Positions 33,804 to 43,617 are shown, numbered from the stretch's first letter. The stretch: DNA of 64,000 nucleotides from CBDBLK01 sp965243145 (GCA_965243145.1 CBDEUB010000002.1:2046001-2110000), one strand, 5' to 3'. Made by a program: numbers and translations. The notes: a model not told the origin generated them from the sequence alone.

Positions 33804-35075
33804 TTAAAAATACCGGCGGCGAAAAATAATTTGCTGTCGTTCTGGCCCGTAGGCCAAAACGCCAATGGGAATCCCCACTGCCTTTTCGATAATGGCGATA
33901 TAGTTTTCCAATTCGGGAGAGAGGTGCGGGGAATCGAACGAGTCGCGGAAGGGTTTGATCTCTTCGTAGATGGGCCGCACTTGGGACAAGTCGATGCCGG
34001 GGTAGGCGCAGTCAATTTCCCTTCCCCGGTAGTGGTATTTGCGGCAAATGCGGATTTCGTCGAGTTGGGCCAAAATATCCAGTTTGGTGAGTCCCAGGGA
34101 AGTCAAGTTGGAGGCCTTGACGGCGTATTTGAGCAGGGGCAAGTCGGGCCATCCACAGCGCCGTTTTCTTCCCGTGGTGGCCCCAAATTCATCGCCTAGA
34201 GTTTGCAAAGTGTGTCCAGTTTTACGGGGCAGTTCAGTGGGGAAAGGGCCTTCCCCCACGCGGGTGGTGTAGGCCTTGGTGATGCCCAAAACTTCTTCGA
34301 TGCCTGGGCCAAAGAGGCCCGCGCCGGTGTAGATTCCCCCGGCGCAAGTGTTGGAGGAAGTGACGAAGGGATAAGAGCCGTAGTCGATGTCCAGCAAAAC
34401 CCCCTGCGCCCCCTCGTAGAGAATTTTTTTACCGTCGGCAAAGGCCCGGTCGATCAAGTCAAAGCTGTCGCACAGGAAGGGGGCCACCACTTGGCCCAGT
34501 TCAAAAAGTTGTTGGGCCTCCTCTTTGAGTGAGGGGCAGGTGATGCCGTAAAAGTGTTGGAAAAGGATTTCCTTTTCCTCCAGGTTGATTTTCAGTTTTT
34601 CGCGCAAGCGCTTGAGGTCGAGAAGGTCTTTAAGTTTGATGCCCCGGCGTGAGATTTTATCTTCGTAAGTGGGGCCGATGCCCCGGCCAGTGGTTCCGAT
34701 TTTGAGTTTGCCCCCTGCTTCGCGGTTTTGGTCGAGAAGTTTGGCATGGGTGGTGATCACCGAACAGTTTTGGGAAATTTTGAGTTTGTCCGGATCAATA
34801 GTAATACCCGAGGCGCGCAGGCGTTCCAGTTCTTCTTTAAAGGCGTGGGGGTCGAAGGCCACCCCGTGGGCGATGACGGAGGTGCAATGATCGTGCAAAA
34901 TCCCCGAGGGGATGAGGTGGAGGACAATTTTTTCATCTCCCACCACAATGGTGTGGCCAGCGTTGTGGCCCCCTTGGTAGCGCACCACCAGGTCGCACCG
35001 TCCTCCCAAAAGATCGGTAATTTTTCCCTTGCCCTCGTCGCCCCACTGTGCACCTACGATGGCCAGGGATTGCAT
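33804..35075 (-). CDS. purA: Adenylosuccinate synthetase
   Basis: A 423-aa PurA that converts IMP, aspartate and GTP to adenylosuccinate. Signatures are complete: GAQWGDEGKGKITDLL with the catalytic Asp, GGHNAGHTIV with the catalytic His, GTTGRGIGPTYEDK, EGAQGVLLDIDYGSYPFVTSSNT and TRVGEGPFPTEL. The ATG overlaps the TAA of the upstream serA-like gene by one base, so the two form an operon with coupled translation. Confidence 0.98.
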   Translation of the reverse strand: MQSLAIVGAQWGDEGKGKITDLLGGRCDLVVRYQGGHNAGHTIVVGDEKIVLHLIPSGILHDHCTSVIAHGVAFDPHAFKEELERLRASGITIDPDKLKISQNCSVITTHAKLLDQNREAGGKLKIGTTGRGIGPTYEDKISRRGIKLKDLLDLKRLREKLKINLEEKEILFQHFYGITCPSLKEEAQQLFELGQVVAPFLCDSFDLIDRAFADGKKILYEGAQGVLLDIDYGSYPFVTSSNTCAGGIYTGAGLFGPGIEEVLGITKAYTTRVGEGPFPTELPRKTGHTLQTLGDEFGATTGRKRRCGWPDLPLLKYAVKASNLTSLGLTKLDILAQLDEIRICRKYHYRGREIDCAYPGIDLSQVRPIYEEIKPFRDSFDSPHLSPELENYIAIIEKAVGIPIGVLAYGPERQQIIFRRRYF

Positions 35076-36022
35076 TAGGCCATCACCTCATTGAGCAGTT
35101 CGCCCCGGCAAAAGAAGGCCTCGATCTGGTGGGCCGCCATCTCTCCCACGCGCTGTTGGGCCTCTTCGGTGCTGGCCCCTAAGTGGGGAGTCATCACCAG
35201 ATTGGGGAGTTGGCGCAGGCGGTGGCCCTCTTCCAGCGGTTCGGTGGCAAAGACATCAAATCCGGCGGCGCAAATCTTATTTTGTGCCAGAACATCGTAG
35301 AGGGCCGCTTCATCGACGATACCTCCGCGGGAGGCATTGATCAGGATGGCGTGGGCGGGCATCTTTTCCAACAGTTTTCTGCTGACCAGTCCCCGAGTAG
35401 ATTCGGTGAGGGGAGTGTGCAAGGTGATCACCTCGCAAGAACTGAAAATTTCTTCCAAGTTTTGCACCTTGCGGGCGTAGTCGAAGGGACTTTTTTCCAC
35501 AAAGGGGTCGTAAAATAAAATTTGGGGTTCAAACCCCATCAGGCGTTTGGCCACAATTTGGCCGATGCGCCCGAGGCCCACAATGCCGATTTTCTTGCGC
35601 CACAATTCAACCCCCGTCCAGCGGGATTTTTCCCAGCCACCCTTCGCCATGCCGGCGTGTGCCCAAGGAATTTTCCTGGCGGTGGAGAGCATCAGGGCCA
35701 GGGCGTGTTCCGCCGCCGAATTGTTGTTAGCACCCGGAGTGTTGGAGACTTTAATCCCCTTTTGGGCGCATGCGGCCTTGTCGATATTGTCTGTCCCCTC
35801 GCCGGCGCGGACGATATATTGGAGCCGTTCGGCCCGATCCAAAAGGTTTTTGTCCACACGGGTTGCCGAGCGCACGATGAGGCCCGCAACCTGGGGCAAA
35901 AGTTGGCCCAACTCCCCCGCATCGGCCCGGGGACGGGGATGAACTTCGAGGCCTTCTGTATTTTGCAGTTTTTTAAAAGGGGCCTGGGCCATGCCATCGC
36001 AAACGACGATTAGGGGTTTCAT
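35075..36022 (-). CDS. serA: D-3-phosphoglycerate dehydrogenase-like 2-hydroxyacid dehydrogenase
   Basis: A 315-aa D-isomer-specific 2-hydroxyacid dehydrogenase. NAD binding: IGIVGLGRIGQIVAKRL. Catalytic triad: Arg in INASRGGIVDE, Glu in FATEPLEEG and His in MTPHLGASTEEA. Substrate-domain IVRSATRVD and GTDNIDKAA motifs fit the short PGDH type without a C-terminal ACT domain, so serine feedback through ACT is absent. The likely reaction is 3-phosphoglycerate to 3-phosphohydroxypyruvate, the first step of serine synthesis. It is translationally coupled to purA. Confidence 0.88.
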   Translation of the reverse strand: MKPLIVVCDGMAQAPFKKLQNTEGLEVHPRPRADAGELGQLLPQVAGLIVRSATRVDKNLLDRAERLQYIVRAGEGTDNIDKAACAQKGIKVSNTPGANNNSAAEHALALMLSTARKIPWAHAGMAKGGWEKSRWTGVELWRKKIGIVGLGRIGQIVAKRLMGFEPQILFYDPFVEKSPFDYARKVQNLEEIFSSCEVITLHTPLTESTRGLVSRKLLEKMPAHAILINASRGGIVDEAALYDVLAQNKICAAGFDVFATEPLEEGHRLRQLPNLVMTPHLGASTEEAQQRVGEMAAHQIEAFFCRGELLNEVMA

Positions 36023-36046
36023 CGACTTAAAAACTCCAACTTTATT

Positions 36047-36075
36047 CGTCTAGCTTACAATTTTTTATTTGTCAA
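36047..36075 (-). promoter_or_regulatory. Putative promoter of the serA-purA operon
   Basis: On the minus strand a perfect TTGACA (36070-36075) is followed after 17 bp by TAGACG (36047-36052), a poor -10. It lies 25 bp before the serA start codon. The -35 and spacing are good and the -10 is weak. Confidence 0.4.
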
Positions 36076-36116
36076 GAAAACCCCGCTCCCGCCGATCAGC
36101 TTAAAAGGAGATCGTA

Positions 36117-37112
36117 ATGGTGGGCCACATGGGGCGAATTTTAGCGGTGATGATACTTCTGGGTTCTTGTGCGGGAAGGGCCGTGGACTACCGGAATTAT
36201 CAGGCCAGGGTCAAGACTTTCCCGGTTCCCCAAATGAGATCCATTCCCTTTGATGAGGCCCAAGTCCAGGTGGCCAGAAGAGGCCCGCGCCGGCGGACAA
36301 TTGGCCGAGGGATTGCCTCTGTTGGCCCTCAAATGAATCCCGCCCTTTTTCATGTGCCGAGAACCGACAAGCGTTTTTATTTTGTCACTCTCTATGGCCA
36401 GTACAATATGCTCAAAAGTTTTTTATCCGCTTCTCTGGGTGCAGAGGGCGAAATTGAACATTGCCCTAATTTTCACACCAGTTTTTTAGAGCACAAAGAA
36501 ATTTTCTCCAGGCCTCTGCCTAAAAAGCGGATCGTGGAAGACGCTTCTTTCTTGCAACATGCCGGAAACTTTGGGCCTCAGTCCGCGGCCTATTATCCCG
36601 AGTTCAACCTTCCTTTTTCTGCCAAAACACTGGCCCGTGGGGAAGCGGCCGAGTCCGGTTTGCCCAAAGTGGGTGAGGTTTTGCAAGACTCGGCCCAAAC
36701 TGAAAAATGGGGCGGCCCTGGTGCAGTGGTTGCCCGCGCCTTGGGCCTGCATGTGCAGGGGATTTATCATGAACTCTTGGAATTGTGTGAAAGTGGAAGC
36801 AGCCAGAACTATTACACCTATTACAACTTGAGCACTCATATCCAGGAAGGGGAAACCTCTTTTGAACCCTCTAACAAGAGTATGGACATCCTTCTCAAGA
36901 CCAGACTGTTTTCCAATTGGGCCTTAATCCAGAGCTTTTCCCAGAGGGCCGAAGAGATTCCTGGCCCAAGGCCGGCCAGAGCGCCTGCATCGGCGGGTAT
37001 CAGGACTCCCGGCACGCCCGCTTCTTCCAAGGTTTATAACGAGGCCCTGGTGCGTAGGCATGGGTTGGAATGGGTTAAGAATTATTTTGATATGCTGACA
37101 ACTCGCCCGTAA
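36117..37112 (+). CDS. Uncharacterised lipoprotein (331 aa)
   Basis: Not recognised. The lipobox VMILLGSC puts the acylated Cys at about residue 18. AAGGAG lies upstream of the ATG at 36117. The mature part has a basic ARRGPRRRTIGRG segment, a FYFVTLYGQYNMLKSFLSASLG helix, a single interior Cys region (IEHCPNFHTSF) and a Pro/Ala-rich linker near the C-terminus. It is divergent from the serA-purA operon and convergent with pepN, 11 bp apart. Confidence 0.75.
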   Translation: MVGHMGRILAVMILLGSCAGRAVDYRNYQARVKTFPVPQMRSIPFDEAQVQVARRGPRRRTIGRGIASVGPQMNPALFHVPRTDKRFYFVTLYGQYNMLKSFLSASLGAEGEIEHCPNFHTSFLEHKEIFSRPLPKKRIVEDASFLQHAGNFGPQSAAYYPEFNLPFSAKTLARGEAAESGLPKVGEVLQDSAQTEKWGGPGAVVARALGLHVQGIYHELLELCESGSSQNYYTYYNLSTHIQEGETSFEPSNKSMDILLKTRLFSNWALIQSFSQRAEEIPGPRPARAPASAGIRTPGTPASSKVYNEALVRRHGLEWVKNYFDMLTTRP

Positions 37113-37138
37113 CCGTCCACACTTCAGGCCATCTTGCC
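37109..37138 (-). repeat. Relic end of the structured inverted-repeat element
   Basis: 27 of 30 positions match the terminal part of copy 1 near 27603, including an uninterrupted 21-base identity through CACACTTCAGGCC. It contains the pepN stop codon. No matching opposite end is seen nearby, so it is a solo terminus. Confidence 0.7.
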
Positions 37139-39859
37139 ATCGTCCAGAGTTTTAGTGACGATTTCATAAGTGTTTTTGGACAGTTCCTGCGTATTGCGGA
37201 TGCGCGTGAGTTGGTTTTGTGCGGATTTTTTCTGTCCGGGCAGCAGTTTTTTATAAAGTCTGAAACTGCCCGCCAGAGAACTGGCCATTTGCGGGTTGAA
37301 GCGGTCGATTTCGATAATTTTATCGGCCACCATTTGATACCCCCATCCACTGGGGTGGTGAAAGTGGATATAGTTGCGAACAAACCCGCCCCATACACTG
37401 CGCACGAGGTTGGGTACAGTCGTATCGTAGATTTCCAGGCGCTCCAGGTTTTGCACCCGTTCCAGAGCACCGTCGATGGGACTGTTGGCCTCGCTGGAGA
37501 GCCATTTTTGCATGACCAGGTTGTTGTCCCGCCACTTTTCAAAAAAGGCCTGTGAGATTTCTCTGCGAGTTGAGGTGTCCCACTGTTGGAGTGCTTGCAG
37601 GGCGGCCCACTCGTCGGTCATGTTTTTGGCCCGTTCAAAGTGCTCTCGACAGAGGGCGAGGATTTCCGCATCCTCTTTTCCGGCCTTGTGGTCGTAGGCC
37701 AGTGAGGCCAAATAGTGCAGGCACAGGTTGCGCAGGGATCGTTTGCCGACACTGGCCGGGTCGAGGGAATGGCCTTGGCCCTCGGTGGCGTTGTCCCGGT
37801 AGATTTGCAAAAAGAGGGGGCGGTGGATTTTGGCCAAACTGACGATCAGGCCGTCCCGGACGCGGTGGATGATGTCGAAGTCAACGGGGTCGTGGTGTTG
37901 GTGGACAATATTTTCTCTGGGAACCGAAAGGGATATGGCCTTGAGGGCGGGATCGAGGGAAGTATCTTCCAGCAAGTCTCCGTAAGCGAGGATGTAGGCC
38001 AGGCCGGTGGCCGGAAGTTCAAAAGAAAAACCTTCTTTTTGCGCTTTCAGATTAAACTCGTATTCCTGAATTTTGTTTTCTATCGCTTGCAGGGCCAAAG
38101 TTTGGCCAGCTTCATAGCGGTTGTAGGGGTCGCTGTCGTGTTGCCACAAAGTGGCCAAATCGGTGTCGCTGTATTCAACGCGGGATTTGGAGCGCGGATC
38201 GATGTGGCCCAAGTCGGTTTTGGCGGGGGCCGAAAGTCCGCGGTTGATGGAGAGTATCGGCCTCTCTTTGATGCCTTCAAAAGTGAAAGTTTGCTGCTTT
38301 TTCTTGATGTGCAAAATGTTGTCGTCCACTGGAATCTCTTTCCCCCCGGGGCCGAGGAGTCCAAAATTTAAGGGGAAGTGAAAGGGTTTTTTGTCCTTTT
38401 GCCCCGGAGTGGGGGGGCAGCTTTGTTCGACTTTCAAACTGAAAGTTTGCTCCTTTTCGTCGTATTGCCCGGTAACTTTGATCTCAGGAGTTCCGGCCTG
38501 AAAGTACCAACATTTAAATTGGGTGAAGTCGTAATCGCCGTTGGCCTCGCTCATCGCCCGCAGAAAATCGTCGGTAGTGACCGCTTGGCCATCGAAGAGT
38601 TCAAAATAGCGATCGATGCCCCGGCGGAACCCCTCCCCGCCCAAAAAAGTGTGGATCATGCGGATGACTTCGGCACCTTTTTCATACACAGTGGCAGTGT
38701 AGAAATTGTTGATTTCCATGTATTGTTGGGGTTGGATGGGATGGGCCATGGGGCCGGCGTCTTCGCTGAACTGGGCGCTTTTCAATCGGGCGATGTCGTG
38801 GATTCTCTGGACGGCGCGGGAATTGAGTTCGCTGGAAAATTCCTGGTCGCGGAAGACGGTGAGGCCTTCTTTTAATGTGAGTTGGAACCAGTCGCGGCAG
38901 GTGACCCGGTTTCCCGTCCAGTTGTGGAAGTATTCGTGGCCAACGATAGATTCGATTTGTAGCAAGTCGTCGTCGGTGGAGGTTTTTTCATCGGCCAAGA
39001 CGCAGGAAGAGTTGAAAATGTTGAGGCCCTTGTTTTCCATCGCTCCCATGTTGAAGGAATCCACCACCACGATCATGTAAATGTCCAGGTCGCACTCCAG
39101 GCCGAAGGTTTCTTCATCCCAGCGCATGGCCTTTTTGAGGGAGCGCATGGCGTGGTGGCAACGGGGAACATTGCCCTTGTCGCAGTAAATGCGGCAGTCG
39201 ATTTTTCTCCCGCTCAGGGTGGTGTAGTGGTCTTGGAGCAAGTCGAGGTTCCCCGCCACCAGGGCAAACAAATAGCAGGGCTTGGAAAAGGGGTCGCTCC
39301 ACTTGGCCCAGTGGCGTCCGTCTTCCAGGTCGCCCTCGGCCACCGGATTGCCGTTGGAGAGCAACACCGGATAGAGGGCCTTGTCGGCAATGATTTCGGT
39401 GGTGTAAATGGCCATCACATCGGGGCGGTCGATAAAATAGGTGATCCGCCGCATGCCCTCAGGTTCGTTTTGCGTGCAAAACATATTCCCCGATTTATAA
39501 AGCCCGTTGAGGGATTTGTTGGCCGAGGGATCGATTTCGACTTCGCTCTCCAGGGTAAACTCGGCGGGAACTTGCTCGATGGCCAAAGTTTCTTCGCCGA
39601 TCCGGTATTCCCCTTGAGCGAGTTCGCGGCCGTCAATGAGCAGGCGGATGAGTTTCAGTTTTTCCCCGTTGAGCACGAGAGGAGGAGCGGCGTTTGAAGG
39701 GCCATCATCGGGCCGTTGGAGGCGCTGAATCCGCAACTTGGAGCGCACCCTCGTACGGGTGTCGTGCAGGTCAAAAGTCAGGTCGGCCCGGGTGATCCCG
39801 TAGTGGGGCCTTTGATAGTCTTTGAGGTGGATGGTGGTGGGGGTGGCGTGATTTTTCAT
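37124..39859 (-). CDS. pepN: Aminopeptidase N (M1 family)
   Basis: A 911-aa zinc aminopeptidase of the bacterial PepN type. The exopeptidase motif is GAMENKGLN. Zinc ligands are HEYFHNW plus the downstream Glu in LKEGLTVFRDQEF. The N-terminal beta domain (HLKDYQRPHYGITRADLTFDLHD) and the long C-terminal helical domain are complete. It removes N-terminal residues from peptides in the cytoplasm. The last four codons and the stop lie in a 30-bp stretch nearly identical to the end of the repeat at 27412, so the native C-terminus may have been replaced by a few residues (GKMA). Confidence 0.97.
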   Translation of the reverse strand: MKNHATPTTIHLKDYQRPHYGITRADLTFDLHDTRTRVRSKLRIQRLQRPDDGPSNAAPPLVLNGEKLKLIRLLIDGRELAQGEYRIGEETLAIEQVPAEFTLESEVEIDPSANKSLNGLYKSGNMFCTQNEPEGMRRITYFIDRPDVMAIYTTEIIADKALYPVLLSNGNPVAEGDLEDGRHWAKWSDPFSKPCYLFALVAGNLDLLQDHYTTLSGRKIDCRIYCDKGNVPRCHHAMRSLKKAMRWDEETFGLECDLDIYMIVVVDSFNMGAMENKGLNIFNSSCVLADEKTSTDDDLLQIESIVGHEYFHNWTGNRVTCRDWFQLTLKEGLTVFRDQEFSSELNSRAVQRIHDIARLKSAQFSEDAGPMAHPIQPQQYMEINNFYTATVYEKGAEVIRMIHTFLGGEGFRRGIDRYFELFDGQAVTTDDFLRAMSEANGDYDFTQFKCWYFQAGTPEIKVTGQYDEKEQTFSLKVEQSCPPTPGQKDKKPFHFPLNFGLLGPGGKEIPVDDNILHIKKKQQTFTFEGIKERPILSINRGLSAPAKTDLGHIDPRSKSRVEYSDTDLATLWQHDSDPYNRYEAGQTLALQAIENKIQEYEFNLKAQKEGFSFELPATGLAYILAYGDLLEDTSLDPALKAISLSVPRENIVHQHHDPVDFDIIHRVRDGLIVSLAKIHRPLFLQIYRDNATEGQGHSLDPASVGKRSLRNLCLHYLASLAYDHKAGKEDAEILALCREHFERAKNMTDEWAALQALQQWDTSTRREISQAFFEKWRDNNLVMQKWLSSEANSPIDGALERVQNLERLEIYDTTVPNLVRSVWGGFVRNYIHFHHPSGWGYQMVADKIIEIDRFNPQMASSLAGSFRLYKKLLPGQKKSAQNQLTRIRNTQELSKNTYEIVTKTLDDGKMA

Positions 39860-40043
39860 TTGAGACTCGCTTGGTCAATGGTCTTGGTTCACACGCCAAA
39901 ATGCATTAACGGAGGGGTAATGTCAATTCTTTTGGCCAGACTCTTCTGCTGCATTGTGATAATTGAGGCCCATTTTTGACTTGGGGAATTTGTTATTATA
40001 TTGAATTGGTACTCGAACGATACTCAAACCTGCGGGAGGTTTT

Positions 40044-40661
40044 GTGGAAATATTTAAAATTTGGGCCTTGTTGCTATCCTTTGTTTTGGCACCGCTTGGT
40101 GTTTATGCCACAGATGAAACTGAAAAGTTGCCCAGTTTTTATTTCTTGGAAGAGGTGGAAGATGGCCAAACCTTTCGCATTTCGGCCTGCTATAGGAGGG
40201 AAAGCGTGCTCTCGGGTTCTGGCATTTATTGTCCAAACAGGGTTGATGTTGATAGAGAAGATTTAGATCGATTGCTCGTCGAGATCGATTCCGAGATGGA
40301 GTCCAATTTTTGGCCCTATGTAATAAATATCGCGAGTCTAATAAGTTTTTCCGGTGGTGGTGCTGGGATCATCCTAAGTGTAATAGATTTTTTTGACAAA
40401 AGCCCTATTCTAAAAAAGAGGGGCATTGTGTTTGTATCGTCGGGCATGGTGGCCTTCACTTCACTGATGGTATTACTCTACAATAATTTTGGTGCGAAAA
40501 CCTATGCCAGTCTCGATGAACTGTACGATCAAATTCTCTCCGGTATGGTGCTGGGAGATGATGACAACGAGGATCACAATCGTCGAATCTTTGATCGGTT
40601 TGAAACTTTCTTGCAGGATTTCGGCCGGCCAGTGGTGCCGGTGGTGGCCGAACGGCCATAG
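40044..40661 (+). CDS. Uncharacterised exported membrane protein (205 aa)
   Basis: Not recognised. GTG start at 40044 with GGGAGG four bases upstream. Residues 1-22 form a signal peptide (IFKIWALLLSFVLAPLGVYA). Two membrane helices follow around residues 90-115 (FWPYVINIASLISFSGGGAGIILSV) and 130-150 (IVFVSSGMVAFTSLMVLLYN). A Cys pair (SACYRRES...GIYC) sits in the exported N-terminal domain. The acidic tail has GDDDNEDHNRR. It starts a lower-GC accessory stretch. Confidence 0.7.
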   Translation: MEIFKIWALLLSFVLAPLGVYATDETEKLPSFYFLEEVEDGQTFRISACYRRESVLSGSGIYCPNRVDVDREDLDRLLVEIDSEMESNFWPYVINIASLISFSGGGAGIILSVIDFFDKSPILKKRGIVFVSSGMVAFTSLMVLLYNNFGAKTYASLDELYDQILSGMVLGDDDNEDHNRRIFDRFETFLQDFGRPVVPVVAERP

Positions 40662-40865
40662 ATTTGGCCATTTTAAAACTTTCAAAAGTAGTCGCCTAGG
40701 TTATCTTTTCTTTACTCCGTTTATTGAACGGCATCCTTAATTCATTCTCTTTAACCAAATAAGCGTTTGAGTGTGTGGCCACACCAAATGAGAAAAAATC
40801 TCGTATGAAATCTCAAAAGGGGTGTAAAATATAAATAAAATATGTTTTCAACAAGGAGATATTCA

Positions 40866-43301
40866 GTGAACCGTTGTTTGCACACCCTGATCACCATATT
40901 GGCCAGCTATACAATGATACTCCATCCCGTGGCCTTGGCGCAGTCCGATGCCCCACCGACATCCGAAGAGGAAAAAAGCGAAGAGCAAACTTCGGCAGGA
41001 GAAAGCGAAGGTGAAGGGGAAGAGGCACAGGCGGAGACAGAAGAAGAGGCAGAGGGAGAAGAGGAAGGAGGAGAAAGTGTCGAAGAAGGAGAAATCTTAG
41101 AAGGGGAAGATGAAGCGGAAGGGGAAGACCCTTATTCTTCCCTGGAAGATGCCGAAGGCGAGGATTGGTTGACTGCGGCCAGTTCGTTGGCCGCAGGATT
41201 TGTGGCCGCTTCTATTGCTAGAAATTGCACAAAAAAAACTTTGGACAGCAGTACGGTCATGGCGGCCGGAGTGGCCTATTTGGGAGCAGAAATTGTTGCC
41301 ACTGAAAAGGATAAGGATACCAGAGAAAAAATAGAGGAAGATTATATCGAAAATGTGAATATGGAGGCCAATACTCCTGAAAATCAACTAGAGCAGGATG
41401 CCTCTACCGATGAGAGCGCAAATTCAGAGGAAGCAAAAGAAGACGAAGACGCTCAAATCAAATCATTAAAAGCTCAAGAAGAAAGCTACAACGAACTGAG
41501 GGGGACTGCCAAAGTAAAGATGGGATTTCAGTACGCAGCAGCGGGATTGCTTGCTACGGCCTCTGGCATGGCCATTTATCAATGGACAAAGGAAATGGTG
41601 CAAAGTCGCCTTTGTAGTTCTGTAGTCAAAAAAACTCTTGGAATTCTGCCTGCTGTTTGTACTTTTACTAAAGACCCCACTTGTCCTACGGCCGCTACTG
41701 CGTGCGAAACATCTCTATCGACATTCATGACTGACTTGGAAACATTTAACGGGACAAGAAATAGCATTAATGCCAATAGTGCAACAAAAATGGCCGAATT
41801 GGAGGCCTTTACAGCAAAAACAAAAGCTTATTTCTTAAAGTGTGAGGCACACCCTAAAATAGGCAAGATAGCAAAAAAGGCCTCAGTATCCTGTTTGGCG
41901 TATCTTACTACACTTCATTCAAACCTTATGCTTTGTCCAGGGCCAAGTGGAAATGAAAAAGGCAAAGGAGATGCAAGTAAAGAGGGTACTGATTCAGTTC
42001 AAGAACCAAGTTCGACACCTGAAAGTGCACCTCAAGCAGAAACCACGGTCAAATATAAAAATAAATCGAAAAATATTCCCAATTCAAGAAGGCCCGTAAA
42101 ACATAATTCTTTCAAAGAAACGATAGCAAGAACTTTTTTTAAAGGAATAAATTTTCTCATTGCTAAAGCAAATGCTTTCGCGGATTTTAACGGGCTTATG
42201 GAAAATGTAGGCATTGTAGGTGCGGGTGCTGGTGTAGCACTCAGTATGTTAAAATCTGTAAGAGAGAAATTTGATAAATTTGTTGCTTATCCCCGCCAAC
42301 GGGCAGTGCTGTGGACTGGTATGGCAGGGTTAATAACGGCCGCCGCAGTCGTATCAGGCAATATTGAACAGGAATTAGGAGAAAATGCTGAATATACAGC
42401 ACGAGTAATTCAGCAATACAGAAACCGATCCAAGGATGATGGAGAAACAAATCCTTTTGCACAACCTACAAGCGCCAGTGGCACACAAAATGTTTCAAAT
42501 GAGAGCATCATAGGTGGGCCTATAAATTTGGGCAGTGAGGAAGATGACGGGATTCCTTGTTTCACGGAGGAGAATCAAGAGGGGCAGTGCGCCCGCTTGG
42601 AATCTCTCACTCCGGAACAGCAGGCCGAATTGAAGAATGTCGATCCTGGTTTGGCCAATGTCGCTCAGGCCGGCCAAGAGCTGGGGGAAGGATTGAACAA
42701 TAAAAAGGTTGTTTCTTCGGCAACTCTGAACAAGGCCAACGAACTTTCGGGAAAACATGCTTTTGCTGTCAAAAGAAACAAACAATTGAAAAATATTGCC
42801 TTTCAGGAGTTGGGCAAAGACAGAAAATATGGCCCTGTGGCAATAAAAAACTTTGAAAATTTGGGCCGTGGAGTTGGCCAGTTTTTTAAAAAGAGTGCGG
42901 CCAGTGCCTTTAAACAAAACGGTGTGCCCCAGGGGCCATTGGTTTCGTCTTTCGGTATCGGAACTTCTGCATCTAAACCAAGCAAAGGGGAAGATGCCGA
43001 AAAAGATGCCTCCAAGTCTCAAACCAAACCCAAAACTGGTGTCGTGGGCAGTCTTTGGGGTGACAAACTCAATTTTGGCGACAAATCATCCGTCGGAAAA
43101 TTCACTTTTGACGATGATGAACAAAAAAAGAAAGGCAAGAAGGGTAAAAAAAGAAAGAAGTCTAAAAAGCGAAAAGCAAAAATTAATCACAATAGAATTA
43201 TAGAACGAGCGGGAATCAACAAAAATGTAAACAGCGATATTTTCAAGATTATAAACTTGAGATACAAAAAAAGATTTTATCCTATCATTTCTGAAGAGTG
43301 A
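40866..43301 (+). CDS. Exported protein with acidic N-terminal and lysine-rich C-terminal tails (811 aa)
   Basis: Not recognised. The start is GTG 40866 with AAGGAG seven bases upstream. The N-terminus is a signal peptide ending VALAQ. Residues about 28-95 are almost entirely Glu, Gly, Ala and Ser. Hydrophobic segments occur around 110-130 (LTAASSLAAGFVAASIA), 225-250 (FQYAAAGLLATASGMAIYQW), 450-475 and 490-515. A Cys-rich stretch (LPAVCTFTKDPTCPTAATACE) lies between them. The last 60 residues are Lys-rich (KKKGKKGKKRKKSKKRKAK). It is probably an envelope protein with oppositely charged tails. The gene has a higher AT content than its housekeeping neighbours. Confidence 0.75.
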   Translation: MNRCLHTLITILASYTMILHPVALAQSDAPPTSEEEKSEEQTSAGESEGEGEEAQAETEEEAEGEEEGGESVEEGEILEGEDEAEGEDPYSSLEDAEGEDWLTAASSLAAGFVAASIARNCTKKTLDSSTVMAAGVAYLGAEIVATEKDKDTREKIEEDYIENVNMEANTPENQLEQDASTDESANSEEAKEDEDAQIKSLKAQEESYNELRGTAKVKMGFQYAAAGLLATASGMAIYQWTKEMVQSRLCSSVVKKTLGILPAVCTFTKDPTCPTAATACETSLSTFMTDLETFNGTRNSINANSATKMAELEAFTAKTKAYFLKCEAHPKIGKIAKKASVSCLAYLTTLHSNLMLCPGPSGNEKGKGDASKEGTDSVQEPSSTPESAPQAETTVKYKNKSKNIPNSRRPVKHNSFKETIARTFFKGINFLIAKANAFADFNGLMENVGIVGAGAGVALSMLKSVREKFDKFVAYPRQRAVLWTGMAGLITAAAVVSGNIEQELGENAEYTARVIQQYRNRSKDDGETNPFAQPTSASGTQNVSNESIIGGPINLGSEEDDGIPCFTEENQEGQCARLESLTPEQQAELKNVDPGLANVAQAGQELGEGLNNKKVVSSATLNKANELSGKHAFAVKRNKQLKNIAFQELGKDRKYGPVAIKNFENLGRGVGQFFKKSAASAFKQNGVPQGPLVSSFGIGTSASKPSKGEDAEKDASKSQTKPKTGVVGSLWGDKLNFGDKSSVGKFTFDDDEQKKKGKKGKKRKKSKKRKAKINHNRIIERAGINKNVNSDIFKIINLRYKKRFYPIISEE

Positions 43302-43350
43302 ACAGGCCTTCGCAACTGGTGTTGGGCCTCCATTTTTCAGCATTTTAGGT

Positions 43351-43617
43351 CTAAGGAGAGGCCGCGAGGCCATCAGTTCGGCGGGTAGATTTGGCCTTTT
43401 TTGAGGTGTCTTCGTCGTTGTGTAACTCATCAGGAGTGACTAAAGAAAATTTATAAATTTTCTTGCCTTCTTCTTCTTTAAAACCTATCTGCTTTGGAAC
43501 TAGATTAGAGTCGAGTTCTTGCGCGATGATTTCCTCACTGGCCACCTCTGAGGCCTGTTTAAAAATCTCTTCTACTGGAGAATTAAACGAATCCGTAATG
43601 GTAAATCTGTAAGTCAT
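43351..43617 (-). CDS. Small uncharacterised protein (88 aa)
   Basis: Not recognised. The ATG at 43617 is chosen because GGAGG lies 8 bases upstream. An ATG six codons earlier lacks a site. It is acidic with a Thr/Ser-rich C-terminus (DEDTSKKAKSTRRTDG), an IFKQASEVASEEIIAQEL helix and no signal peptide. It is divergent from the AbiGi-like gene at 43701, with an 83-bp gap. Confidence 0.55.
   Translation of the reverse strand: MTYRFTITDSFNSPVEEIFKQASEVASEEIIAQELDSNLVPKQIGFKEEEGKKIYKFSLVTPDELHNDEDTSKKAKSTRRTDGLAASP

Noticed and set aside
37715..38875. Plus-strand frames of 218 and 165 codons
   Set aside because: They are antisense to the well-conserved pepN gene.
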